Origin: CBDUEV01 sp965366365
GTDB taxonomy: Bacteria > Actinomycetota > Acidimicrobiia > Spongiisociales > JAENVV01
Assembly (NCBI GenBank): GCA_965366365.1
Contig: CBDUEV010000001.1
Location: forward strand, 62,001-126,000
DNA: 64,000 nucleotides
Direction of reading: 5' to 3'
Below the pieces are notes generated by a model, which saw only the letters and a program-made list of their open reading frames with translations, had not been told where the DNA came from and searched no databases. The translations under genes were made by a program, and so were the position numbers. Positions within the stretch are counted from its first letter, which is position 1, and every line of letters starts with the position of its first letter. Positions 1-7,713 of this stretch are shown piece by piece.

Positions 1-90
1 TACCGCACGCTCGAAGAAGGCCAAAAGGTCGAATTCGAGATCGGTCAGGGCCGCAAGGGCGACGAAGCCCAGAACGTTCGAGCCATCTGA
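1..90 (+). CDS. Cold-shock protein, 3' end only
   Basis: Only the last 29 codons and the TGA stop are inside the window. The peptide (YRTLEEGQKVEFEIGQGRKG followed by DEAQNVRAI) matches the C-terminal strands of the CspA family of small single-stranded nucleic-acid chaperones, where 'L..GQ.V.FE...G.KG..A.NV' is the family signature. These proteins are normally about 67 residues and melt RNA secondary structure in the cytoplasm. The RNP motifs lie upstream of the window and cannot be checked. A strong hairpin follows 21 bases after the stop. Confidence 0.9.
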   Translation, partial: YRTLEEGQKVEFEIGQGRKGDEAQNVRAI

Positions 91-111
91 ACCCAAGGTT
101 TCTCGAATCGC

Positions 112-143
112 AGAAGAGCCACCGACTCGTCGGTGGCTCTTCT
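112..143 (+). terminator. Hairpin terminator after the cold-shock gene
   Basis: A perfect 14-bp stem (112-125 pairs with 130-143) closes a 4-base loop (126-129). It lies 21 bases after the cold-shock stop and before the next gene. The 3' arm ends in CTCTTCTC rather than a pure T run, so it is a pyrimidine-tailed, actinobacterial-style terminator. Confidence 0.75.
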
Positions 144-178
144 CATTGGCGGACGTAAAGGTCGGTTCACGTGCGGGC

Positions 179-184
179 TACGAT
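179..184 (+). promoter_or_regulatory. -10 box (TACGAT) for a leaderless aminotransferase mRNA
   Basis: TACGAT fits the actinobacterial TANNNT -10 consensus and ends exactly 6 nt before a GTG codon at 191, placing the expected transcription start on or next to that codon. No convincing -35 or Shine-Dalgarno is visible. The same geometry recurs at several other genes in the window. Confidence 0.5.
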
Positions 185-190
185 CGTTTC

Positions 191-1402
191 GTGCCCTCCG
201 CCCTGGCTTCCCAATGGTCGCTCGATCCGTCGATCACGTTCCTGAATCACGGTTCGTTCGGCGCGTGCCCCACGGCCGTACTCGATCGGCAGGCGCTGTT
301 GCGTGCCGAGATGGAGCGGGAGCCCGTTCGCTTCATGCTCTCGTTGGGTGAACGGCTGACGGGCGTTCGGGCCGCGTTGGCCATCCATCTCGGAGCCGAC
401 CCCGAGGACCTGGCCCTGGTTCCCAACGCCACCACGGGCGTCAATACCGTCCTTCGTTCCCTCATTCTGGCGGAACACGACGAAATCGTGCTGACCAACC
501 ACACGTACAACGCCTGTCGGAACGCGGCGGAGTGGGCGGCGGCACGGTCAGGCGCCACGGTACGGGTGGTGGGCGTGCCGTTTCCGCTCGAGAGCCCGGC
601 CCAGGTCACCCAGGCGGTTCTCGACGCCGTGACGCCCCGCACCCGTCTGGTCTTGCTCGACCATGTCACCAGCCCGACGGGTTTGATCTTCCCCCTGGAA
701 GAGATCGTGCCGGCGCTCACACAGCGGGGAATCGAAACGCTCATCGACGGCGCGCACGCCCCAGGCATGGTGCCACTCGACCTCGAGACGCTCGGTGCGA
801 CCTACTACACGGGCAATTGTCACAAGTGGATGTGCGCCCCGAAAGGCGCCGCGTTCTTGCACGTGCGGCGGGATGCCCAGCCCGGTATCGTTCCGCTCAC
901 CATCAGCCACGGGTTGAACGACGTGACTTCTTCTCGTTCGACGTTTCGCCGCCTCTTCGATTGGGTGGGGACCATTGACCCAACGGCGTATCTCTCGATC
1001 CCAAAGGCACTCGAGGTGGTGGCGGGATTCTCGTCGGAGGGATGGCCGGGCATCCACTCCGCCAATCACCGCCTGGCGATCCAGGCGCGCGACCTTCTCA
1101 CCGACGCGCTCGGGGTCGATCACCCCGCCCCTGACTCGATGCTGGGCTCCCTGGTGGCCATACCGATCCAGGTGGCCGATGCTCGCCCCGTCGGGCACCA
1201 AGGCTATCTGCCCGTTGCCGCCGAGGTCCTGGCCCGCGGCTTCGAGGTGCCGATCTTCGGCTGGTCCGGGCAGGGTGGGGGGATCCTCAGGGTCTCGGCC
1301 CAGCTCTACAACTCGCTCGATGACTACGAGGCCTTGGCCGGCGTCCTCGTCGAGGTATTGAGGCAGGATGGGTCAGAGTCGATGCTCGATCACCACCGGT
1401 GA
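191..1402 (+). CDS. Class V aminotransferase, isopenicillin-N-epimerase-like
   Basis: A 403-residue fold-type I PLP enzyme of the aminotransferase class V family, which includes cysteine desulfurases and isopenicillin N epimerases. The opening 'DPSITFLNHGSFGACP' is the typical N-terminus of the epimerase-like branch. The PLP-pairing Asp is about residue 186 in 'LIDGAHAPG', and the Schiff-base Lys is about residue 212 in 'GNCHKW'. The reading frame stays open back to a TTG at 146, but that start sits against the terminator hairpin. The GTG at 191 has a well-placed -10 box and gives the family's usual N-terminus. The reaction and substrate cannot be told from sequence. The 3' end overlaps the convergent aldo/keto reductase by 13 bp. 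Confidence 0.85.
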   Translation: MPSALASQWSLDPSITFLNHGSFGACPTAVLDRQALLRAEMEREPVRFMLSLGERLTGVRAALAIHLGADPEDLALVPNATTGVNTVLRSLILAEHDEIVLTNHTYNACRNAAEWAAARSGATVRVVGVPFPLESPAQVTQAVLDAVTPRTRLVLLDHVTSPTGLIFPLEEIVPALTQRGIETLIDGAHAPGMVPLDLETLGATYYTGNCHKWMCAPKGAAFLHVRRDAQPGIVPLTISHGLNDVTSSRSTFRRLFDWVGTIDPTAYLSIPKALEVVAGFSSEGWPGIHSANHRLAIQARDLLTDALGVDHPAPDSMLGSLVAIPIQVADARPVGHQGYLPVAAEVLARGFEVPIFGWSGQGGGILRVSAQLYNSLDDYEALAGVLVEVLRQDGSESMLDHHR

Positions 1403-2376
1403 TGAACGTGGGGACGGATGTGCTGGTCATAGACCTGCGAGATCTGCTCCATCGGCTCCGATGACAGGGGCGCCAGGTCGGCCGCGCTCGAGTTCGACTC
1501 GACCTGGGAGACGTTCTTGGCGCCGGGGATGGCGGCTGAGACGGCATCGTGCATGAGAATCCACCGCAACGCCAGCTGCGCCATGGTTGCGCCGGGCGGG
1601 ACGATCGGTCTCAGCGCCTCAACGGCGCGTAGACCGACGTCGAAGGGAACGCCAGAGAAGGTCTCGCCCACGTCGAACGCCTCGCCATGGCGGTTGTACC
1701 TTCGGTGATCGTCTGGCGCAAAGGCCGTCTCAGCCGTCATCTTGCCGGTCAGCAACCCCGAAGCCAGCGGCACCCGAGCAAGAATTGCGACGTCCCGCCG
1801 CTGCGCCTCGGCGAAGAACCGCTCTGCCGGTCTGAGTCGAAACATGTTGAAGATGATTTGCACGCTGGCCACCGACGGCCACTCGATTGCCTTGAGCGCC
1901 TCTTCGACTCGCTCGACTGAGACACCCCACGCAGCGATCTTGCCCGTCTCGACCATCCGGTCCATGGCGGCGAACACCTCGGGCCGGTAGTAGACGTCGG
2001 TGGGTGGGCAGTGCAGCTGAACAAGGTCCAGGGTGTCGGTGGCGAGGTTGGTGAGGCTCCGATCGACGAAAGCGGCAAGGTTCTCTTCGGTGTACCCGTC
2101 GGCTACGTGGGGGTCGAGGCGGCGACCCGCCTTGGTGATGATGTGGAAGGGGGGGTCGCTGCGCTCCGAACGGAGCCGGGCCATCAACCGCTCTGAGCGT
2201 CCATCACCGTAGACGTCGGCGGTGTCGAACAAGGTGACGCCGGTGTCGAGCGCCGCGTGGAGCGTGGCCATGGCGTCGGTTTCCGAGACCGAGCCCCAGT
2301 CGGCGCCGATCGCCCAACCTCCGAAGCCGATTTCACCGACTTCCCATCCGGTCTTGCCGAATCTTCGCTGCTTCAT
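1390..2376 (-). CDS. Aldo/keto reductase
   Basis: A 328-residue NADPH-dependent (beta/alpha)8 oxidoreductase of the aldo/keto reductase superfamily. The catalytic tetrad is visible: Asp51 and Tyr56 in 'FDTADVYGDG', Lys82 in 'ITKAG' and His122 in 'VQLHCPP'. The opening 'RRFGKTGWEVGEIGFGGWAIG' and the C-terminal 'AIPGAKN' cofactor-binding motif are those of the L-glyceraldehyde-3-phosphate reductase / YdjG-like branch. It reduces aldehydes or ketones in the cytoplasm; the true substrate is unknown. The ATG at 2376 is preceded by a GGAAGG Shine-Dalgarno and, further up, a TAGAGT box. It is transcribed divergently from the GNAT gene and runs tail-to-tail into the aminotransferase. Confidence 0.93.
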   Translation of the reverse strand: MKQRRFGKTGWEVGEIGFGGWAIGADWGSVSETDAMATLHAALDTGVTLFDTADVYGDGRSERLMARLRSERSDPPFHIITKAGRRLDPHVADGYTEENLAAFVDRSLTNLATDTLDLVQLHCPPTDVYYRPEVFAAMDRMVETGKIAAWGVSVERVEEALKAIEWPSVASVQIIFNMFRLRPAERFFAEAQRRDVAILARVPLASGLLTGKMTAETAFAPDDHRRYNRHGEAFDVGETFSGVPFDVGLRAVEALRPIVPPGATMAQLALRWILMHDAVSAAIPGAKNVSQVESNSSAADLAPLSSEPMEQISQVYDQHIRPHVHHRW

Positions 2377-2460
2377 CCAGAGAAACCTTCCGCGACGGTG
2401 TTTCGATCGACTCTAGAGTCAGCTCGGTATCTACCCCAGCTGTGTCAGCGAGGTGCTGCC

Positions 2461-3423
2461 ATGACCATCCGCCCGTTCGAACCCACCGACTACCCCCAGC
2501 TGGCCAGGGTGGGTGACATGGCTTACTCGGATGCCGATGGGGTTCCCATGCTGCCGATGAGTGCCGAGTCGATTGCCGAGCAGGATGCCTCCCAGGTGCC
2601 TCCATGTCGGCGCGGCCGGTGGGTCGTCGAAATCGACGGTCGGTTGATCGGGGCGGGAGAGTACGACCAGAGCCCTACTCGGTTCGACCCGAGGCGATTC
2701 TGGATGGATGTCTATGTGCTCCCCGATCACCAGGGGCGCGGCTGGGGCAGCCGGCTCTACGACGTTGTCAGCGGTGAGATGTCGAAGTTCGATCCGCTGA
2801 GCGCGCGCTGCGCTCTCCGGGAGGATGCGGCCGCTGGACGAGCTTTTGCCGAGGCTCGAGGCTGGGTGGAGGAGTCGCGATCGTGGGAGTCGTTCCTCGA
2901 CCTCGCCCTGTTCGTGCCGCCCGAAGGCAAGCCCACGCCTGACGAGTTGGGCGTCGAGATTCGCACTCTGGCGGAGCTAGCCGGCGACCCCAACAGGAAT
3001 CGCAAGCTCCACGATCTGGTGTGGGAGATCGACCAGGACGTGCCGGAACTCGAGGATGCGACCCGGGACAGTTTCGGAGCTTTCGTCACGGAACGGATCG
3101 AGTATCGAAGGATGCTCCCGGATTTCTACTTCGTTGCGACCTACCGGGGTCGCTACGTGGGTGTGAGCTACTACATGTCGGACGATTCGGACCCGCTCCT
3201 GGTCCGCACGGCGCTCACCGGGGTCTCGCGTGAGTGGCGCGGCCGGGGATTGGCGTGGGCCCTGAAGACGCACGGACTGGAGGCGCTACGTCTCTCGCCC
3301 TACCGGAGAGTCCGGACCGTGAACGAATCAACCAATCGGGCGATGCTGACCGTCAACGAGCAGCTCGGTTTCGTCAAGCGCCCAGCCTGGCTCGACATGG
3401 TCAAGCATTTCGAGGCGAGCTGA
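2461..3423 (+). CDS. Tandem GNAT acetyltransferase
   Basis: A 320-residue protein with two GCN5-related N-acetyltransferase folds. The N-terminal copy carries the acetyl-CoA loop 'DHQGRGWGSRLY' (about residues 88-99). The C-terminal copy carries 'EWRGRGLAWALK' followed by the usual 'T.NE.TN..ML.VNE.LGF' ending of GNAT domains. Double-GNAT proteins of this size in actinobacteria include the mycothiol synthase type, but the substrate here is not identifiable. The ATG at 2461 is preceded by GCGAGG; an upstream open frame to 2257 is antisense to the aldo/keto reductase and is not believed. Its stop is 24 bp from the convergent typA stop. Confidence 0.88.
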   Translation: MTIRPFEPTDYPQLARVGDMAYSDADGVPMLPMSAESIAEQDASQVPPCRRGRWVVEIDGRLIGAGEYDQSPTRFDPRRFWMDVYVLPDHQGRGWGSRLYDVVSGEMSKFDPLSARCALREDAAAGRAFAEARGWVEESRSWESFLDLALFVPPEGKPTPDELGVEIRTLAELAGDPNRNRKLHDLVWEIDQDVPELEDATRDSFGAFVTERIEYRRMLPDFYFVATYRGRYVGVSYYMSDDSDPLLVRTALTGVSREWRGRGLAWALKTHGLEALRLSPYRRVRTVNESTNRAMLTVNEQLGFVKRPAWLDMVKHFEAS

Positions 3424-3447
3424 CGGCGGGGCGCTGCTCCCGACTTC

Positions 3448-5271
3448 TCACGCCTTCTTGGCCAGCTTGCGGTCCGACTCGGTGAGGAAGCGTTTCCGCA
3501 CCCGGATCGCGTCGGGTGTCACTTCCGCCAGCTCGTCATCGGCGATCCATTCGATGGCCAGTTCCAGCGTGAGTTGCCTGGGGGGTTTCAGCTTGATGGC
3601 CTCGTCCGAGGCGTGGGTGCGAATGTTGGTGAGTTGCTTGCCCTTGGTCACGTTCACCGACATCTCTTCGGGTCGCGAGGCCTCGCCGATGACCATGCCT
3701 TCGTAGACCTCCACGCCCGGGCCGATGAACATCTCGCCGCGTTTCTGGAGGTTGTCCAAGGCGAAGGCGGTTGACGTTCCGAGCCGGTCGGCCGCAATCG
3801 CTCCTCCCTGACGGTGGGGGAGTTCACCGGCCCACGGCATCCAACCGTCATGTTGTTGATGAATGAGAGCGGTGCCACGGGTGGCGGTCATCAGCAAGGA
3901 TCTGAATCCGATCAAACCACGCGCAGGTGCAGTGAGTGTGACGATGGTTCGCCCGGTGTCGCCAGGGCGGAGATCGGTCACCTTGCCCTTGCGGGGGGCG
4001 ACTGCCTGGGTGACGGTACCGACGTGTTCGTCGGGCACGTCGACCACGGCTCGTTCGACCGGTTCGTGGCGTTGTCCGTCGATGGTTCGTACGATGACCT
4101 CGGGCCGGCTCACCTGGAGTTCGTAGCCTTCCCTCCGCATTGATTCGATGAGTACGGCCAGTTGGAGCTCGCCCCGTCCCGCCACCTCGATCACTTCTGG
4201 CGAGGAGGTCTCACCGATCTTGATGGAGACGTTCCCGAGAACCTCCTTCTCCAGGCGGTCACGAATCTGGCGCGAGGTCACGTATTTGCCGCTGCGACCT
4301 GCCAATGGGGATGTGTTGACGCCGAAGGTCATGCGGAGCACTGGTTCGTCGACGGTCAGACGGGGGAGCGGCTGGGGATCCTCGGGGTCGGCGATGGTGT
4401 CTCCGATCTCGACTTCGGGGAACCCCGCCACCACGAAGAGGTCCCCCGCCACCCGCTCGGCGGCCTCCGTCCGATCCAGCCCGGCGAATCCCATGAGTTG
4501 GGTGAGGCGCCGCTTCAGGGGAGGCTCTCCTTCGATGGCATGGCAGAGGGCAACTTGCTCACCCGCCCGCAGGGTTCCCTGGATCACTCTCCCGATGGCG
4601 AGTCTGCCCAGATAGTCGGAAGCGTCGAGATTGGTGACGAGGGCCTGGAGGGGCGCATCGGGATCCCCTGCATGGGCAGGGATGGTCTCGACGATGGTGT
4701 CGAGAAGGGGGGCGAGGTCGGTGCTCTCGTCCGGGATGCCGAGACCCAGCATCGTCCGACCCTCTCGAGCGACGGCCGACAGTACGGTGAACTCGATGTG
4801 GTGATCGTCGGCGTCGAGGTCGAAGAAGAGCTCGTAGATCTCGTCGAGTACTTCTGCGGTGCGGGCGTCGGAGCGGTCGACCTTGTTGATCACCACCACG
4901 GCGGGGAGACCGGCTGCCAGGGCTTTGCTGAGCACATAGCGCGTCTGCGGCATGGGTCCCTCGGCGGCATCGACCAGAAGGAGGACGCCATCGACGAGGG
5001 TCAGGGCGCGTTCCACTTCTCCACCGAAGTCGGCATGGCCAGGGGTATCGACGAGGTTGATACGGACGCCACGCCACTCCACCGAAGCGGCTTTGGCGAG
5101 GATCGTGATGCCTCGCTCTCGCTCCTGGTCGTTGGAGTCCATCACGCGGTCGACCTTCGCCTCGTGGGCGGCGAACACTCCTGTGGCCCGCAGCATGGCG
5201 TCCACGAGAGTGGTCTTGCCATGGTCGACATGGGCAATGAGCGCGACGTTTCGAAAGCTTGGGGAGGTCAT
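3448..5271 (-). CDS. typA: Translational GTPase TypA/BipA
   Basis: A 607-residue ribosome-associated GTPase of the elongation-factor family that helps 50S assembly and stress adaptation. The G1 motif 'AHVDHGKTTL' is at residues 9-18. G3 is 'DTPGHADFGGEVER' and G4 is 'VINKVD'. Domain 5 and the BipA-specific C-terminus ('AIRVRKRFLTESDRKLAKK') are complete, and the length is typical. The frame extends to 5304 upstream, but the ATG at 5271 gives the conserved start 'MTSPSFRNVALIAHVDHGKT'. A TACCAT -10 box lies 9 nt before that ATG, so the leader is very short or absent. It lies downstream of the prepilin operon, separated by a hairpin. Confidence 0.97.
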   Translation of the reverse strand: MTSPSFRNVALIAHVDHGKTTLVDAMLRATGVFAAHEAKVDRVMDSNDQERERGITILAKAASVEWRGVRINLVDTPGHADFGGEVERALTLVDGVLLLVDAAEGPMPQTRYVLSKALAAGLPAVVVINKVDRSDARTAEVLDEIYELFFDLDADDHHIEFTVLSAVAREGRTMLGLGIPDESTDLAPLLDTIVETIPAHAGDPDAPLQALVTNLDASDYLGRLAIGRVIQGTLRAGEQVALCHAIEGEPPLKRRLTQLMGFAGLDRTEAAERVAGDLFVVAGFPEVEIGDTIADPEDPQPLPRLTVDEPVLRMTFGVNTSPLAGRSGKYVTSRQIRDRLEKEVLGNVSIKIGETSSPEVIEVAGRGELQLAVLIESMRREGYELQVSRPEVIVRTIDGQRHEPVERAVVDVPDEHVGTVTQAVAPRKGKVTDLRPGDTGRTIVTLTAPARGLIGFRSLLMTATRGTALIHQQHDGWMPWAGELPHRQGGAIAADRLGTSTAFALDNLQKRGEMFIGPGVEVYEGMVIGEASRPEEMSVNVTKGKQLTNIRTHASDEAIKLKPPRQLTLELAIEWIADDELAEVTPDAIRVRKRFLTESDRKLAKKA

Positions 5272-5318
5272 GATCGTCGGATGGTACAGCAGCAGGAAGG
5301 ACACCCGGCCGCCGACGC

Positions 5319-5348
5319 GACAAGACGCCGTCGTGGCGGCGTCTTGTC
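5319..5348 (-). terminator. Hairpin between prepilin operon and typA
   Basis: A perfect 12-bp stem (5319-5330 with 5337-5348) and 6-base loop lie between the stop of the last prepilin gene (5367) and the typA start (5271), all on the minus strand. There is no T run on the minus strand, so termination strength is uncertain. Confidence 0.55.
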
Positions 5349-5366
5349 AGGCGCTACCAGCCAGCC

Positions 5367-6998
5367 CTAGTCGACCCAGTCTGGAAGAGGGTTCTCCGTC
5401 CAGTTCTCGTAGAACCAGTCGGCGTTGATGAGCGGATAGAGAGGTGGGCGCACGAAGGCCAGGCGGGGGTCGAAGTTGTAGTTGCGGTAGGTGAAGGACC
5501 CCGAGATGACGCCGGTCTCCTTGGTGGCGATGGAACCGTACACATCGAGCGTCGAGCCGGAGGGGGTGCGGCGACTGCCGCTGGTTCCGCACGAGTACGA
5601 GACTCGCCAGCGTTCCTCCTGGCCGAGCATGGCAACCTGGACCCGCAGGTACCGGTCACTGGACCCGACCGCCCGGGGGTTGATGATCAGCTCGTCAGAA
5701 GCCACCAGCCCGAGGGTGAAGAGGCTGTCCGGATAGTTCCAGATGGTCGTGTCGGCGTTGAGGATCACGTTCTTGATGGTGCTTTCCTCGCCGGCGTAGA
5801 CGGTGAGGGCGCCCTTCATCACGACGTCTTTGAAGCCGTCTCCGTCCACGTCGGTGGCGGGTGCGTAGGACCGGTTGCCGATCACGACGTGCTGGTTGGC
5901 CCAGAGGGCTCCGTTGGTGGGGAAGTCGAACTCTCCCTGGAACGACCAGATGGTGTTGAAGGGGTGGGGGCCCTCGGATCCGCCCTGTGGGTACAGCCAC
6001 CAATATTCTTCGCTGTTGATGCAGCTGTCGCCCGAGGTGAGCGTGGATTTCCACACCGCCACCTTGGGGTCGCCCGCCCCGTTCTCGTAGGGGTGCAGCA
6101 TCCAAGCCGTGGCGTCGGCGTCGTCGAGGCAGATTCCTCCGCCTCCGCAGGCGGCGGCCTTGAGGATCCGGAGATCGGTCCAGAAGGAGTTGAAGTCCAG
6201 TGGAGTGGCGAACTCCTCGCGGATATCTTCGTGCTCGTGCGGGCTGAGGCCGTCGTATCGTTGGGCGTCGTTGAGGATGTTGGCAGGCTCGTTGAGGATC
6301 CCGTTCTCGGCGTAGACGTTGGCCTCGATGGTGTTGTTGCTCCCGAAATTGATGGTGTCGAGGCTGTAGACCTTCCCCGTCAAGTGGGCATTGGAGCCAT
6401 AGCCCAAAGCCCTTTCGGTGACTCGGACGAACTCGGAAAGCGAGTTGGAGTCGATGGTGGCCGAGATGCTGCGTCGGTTGATGCGGCTTCCCATCCTGCC
6501 TACGACTTCAACCGTGAGGGGGCCGTTCGGCGGGAACGGTTTGCGGATCTCGAGAAGCGTGCCGACGTCACGAGATCCGAGCACGGTTGGGTCGCCGTCG
6601 GTTTCCATGAGGGGATGAACGTACCAATCGGGCTCTCCATCGCCGTCGTTGTCGGGGGTGTCCAGGTAGTCCCAGTCGAGGCAGGTGTCGTCCCAGTCGC
6701 CGCCGGGGTCGACGACGAGAGGGAAGCTGTTGCAGCTGCGCGTCCGCTCGGCCTCGTCCACCTTGTGGAGGTAGTAGAGAGGATCGAGGGTCATCTTGGT
6801 GGCATAGCGTTCCAACATGGCCTCGGCGCCGGCGATCGTTCCGTCTTCTCGCGCCTGGAAGTCGGACTGCTGTTGTTGAGAAAGGGCCAGCTGGCCGACC
6901 AGGACGGTGAAGGCCCCAATGAGGAGGAGAGCCATCACCACAGTGATGAGCGCGACACCACTCTCGTCGTTCCGTAGAGTCTTCATTCTCTCAACCAT
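5367..6998 (-). CDS. PilX-like pilus assembly protein (minor-pilin operon, third gene)
   Basis: A 543-residue protein with one N-terminal hydrophobic helix ('GVALITVVMALLLIGAFTVLVG', about residues 14-35) after a short charged leader containing 'NDESG'. That is the pattern of the PilX N-terminal family of type IV pilus proteins, which often lack Glu5. The rest is a large extracytoplasmic domain rich in Gly, Asp and Tyr with scattered Cys. I recognise no named domain; repeated phrases such as 'DNDGDGEPDW' and 'DVDGDGFKD' look like calcium-binding or adhesin loops. The ATG at 6998 overlaps the preceding prepilin stop by 8 bp; an in-frame ATG at 6986 with 'TTGAGAGA' before it is an alternative. 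It is likely a pilus tip or minor-pilin component. Confidence 0.75.
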   Translation of the reverse strand: MVERMKTLRNDESGVALITVVMALLLIGAFTVLVGQLALSQQQQSDFQAREDGTIAGAEAMLERYATKMTLDPLYYLHKVDEAERTRSCNSFPLVVDPGGDWDDTCLDWDYLDTPDNDGDGEPDWYVHPLMETDGDPTVLGSRDVGTLLEIRKPFPPNGPLTVEVVGRMGSRINRRSISATIDSNSLSEFVRVTERALGYGSNAHLTGKVYSLDTINFGSNNTIEANVYAENGILNEPANILNDAQRYDGLSPHEHEDIREEFATPLDFNSFWTDLRILKAAACGGGGICLDDADATAWMLHPYENGAGDPKVAVWKSTLTSGDSCINSEEYWWLYPQGGSEGPHPFNTIWSFQGEFDFPTNGALWANQHVVIGNRSYAPATDVDGDGFKDVVMKGALTVYAGEESTIKNVILNADTTIWNYPDSLFTLGLVASDELIINPRAVGSSDRYLRVQVAMLGQEERWRVSYSCGTSGSRRTPSGSTLDVYGSIATKETGVISGSFTYRNYNFDPRLAFVRPPLYPLINADWFYENWTENPLPDWVD

Positions 6999-7713
6999 TG
7001 CGCAGCCTTACCTCTTCGTGGATCTCGAAGATCCGGGGGTTTTCGGTGACGAGGCTCGGATCGACCGACAGGTCTATCTCGACGAGCGGGAACGTACAGG
7101 AGGGCCCGGCACACGAGGCGATCTCGGTGCGCACCGGGTCGGCCCCTGGAACCGGCGGAATCCAGTCGATGCCCTTGAACAGCGGGCCGCGTGCTCCGTA
7201 GTCGTCGGCGAGCACCTGAGTCAGCACGATGTTGCTGTTCCCCGGTCCGGTGTACACCTTGGGCGTGACAGCCGGGTCGGGATCGTCCGGGGGAGTGATG
7301 GTCAGCTGCAGGTCGCAGACCTGCTCGCCTCCCACGATGGCGCAGTTGACGAGCTCGTACCGGTATTCGTCGAGAACCGGACGGTCGGGCCATACGGCGG
7401 TGGGAGGGGAATCGGCGTAGAACACGAGGGTATCCCAATCGATTTCCCCGACAGGGTGGAGACTGTTGGAGGTACCCACCTTGTCGGACTGCCGAAGCCG
7501 GACGATGAGCTCCCGTAGTACCGGTCGGGTCTGCTGTTCAGCCTCGCCCAAGGAGAACTGATAGCCGACGTTGGAGAACATCGTCGACAAGGCGCCGAAG
7601 ATGATGGCACTGGTGATCGAGACGACCAGGGACACCACCAACAGCTCGCTGAGCGAGATTCCGTCGTCGCCGTGATGGAGACGATCCCGGAGAAGCACCA
7701 GACGGGTCAGCAT
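6991..7713 (-). CDS. Type IV prepilin-like protein (PilW-like), second gene
   Basis: A 240-residue class III secretory protein. The leader peptide ends at Gly18, the predicted prepilin-peptidase site (G|ISLSELLV), with Glu at position +5 of the mature protein and a hydrophobic helix of about 20 residues ('LVVSLVVSITSAIIFGALS'). The C-terminal part is a non-repetitive periplasmic domain with two Cys-containing segments. Size and topology match PilW/PilJ-type minor pilins. It overlaps the upstream prepilin by 7 bp and the downstream PilX-like gene by 8 bp, so the three are translationally coupled. No pilus motor or peptidase genes are in the window, so the machine must be encoded elsewhere. Confidence 0.82.
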   Translation of the reverse strand: MLTRLVLLRDRLHHGDDGISLSELLVVSLVVSITSAIIFGALSTMFSNVGYQFSLGEAEQQTRPVLRELIVRLRQSDKVGTSNSLHPVGEIDWDTLVFYADSPPTAVWPDRPVLDEYRYELVNCAIVGGEQVCDLQLTITPPDDPDPAVTPKVYTGPGNSNIVLTQVLADDYGARGPLFKGIDWIPPVPGADPVRTEIASCAGPSCTFPLVEIDLSVDPSLVTENPRIFEIHEEVRLRNG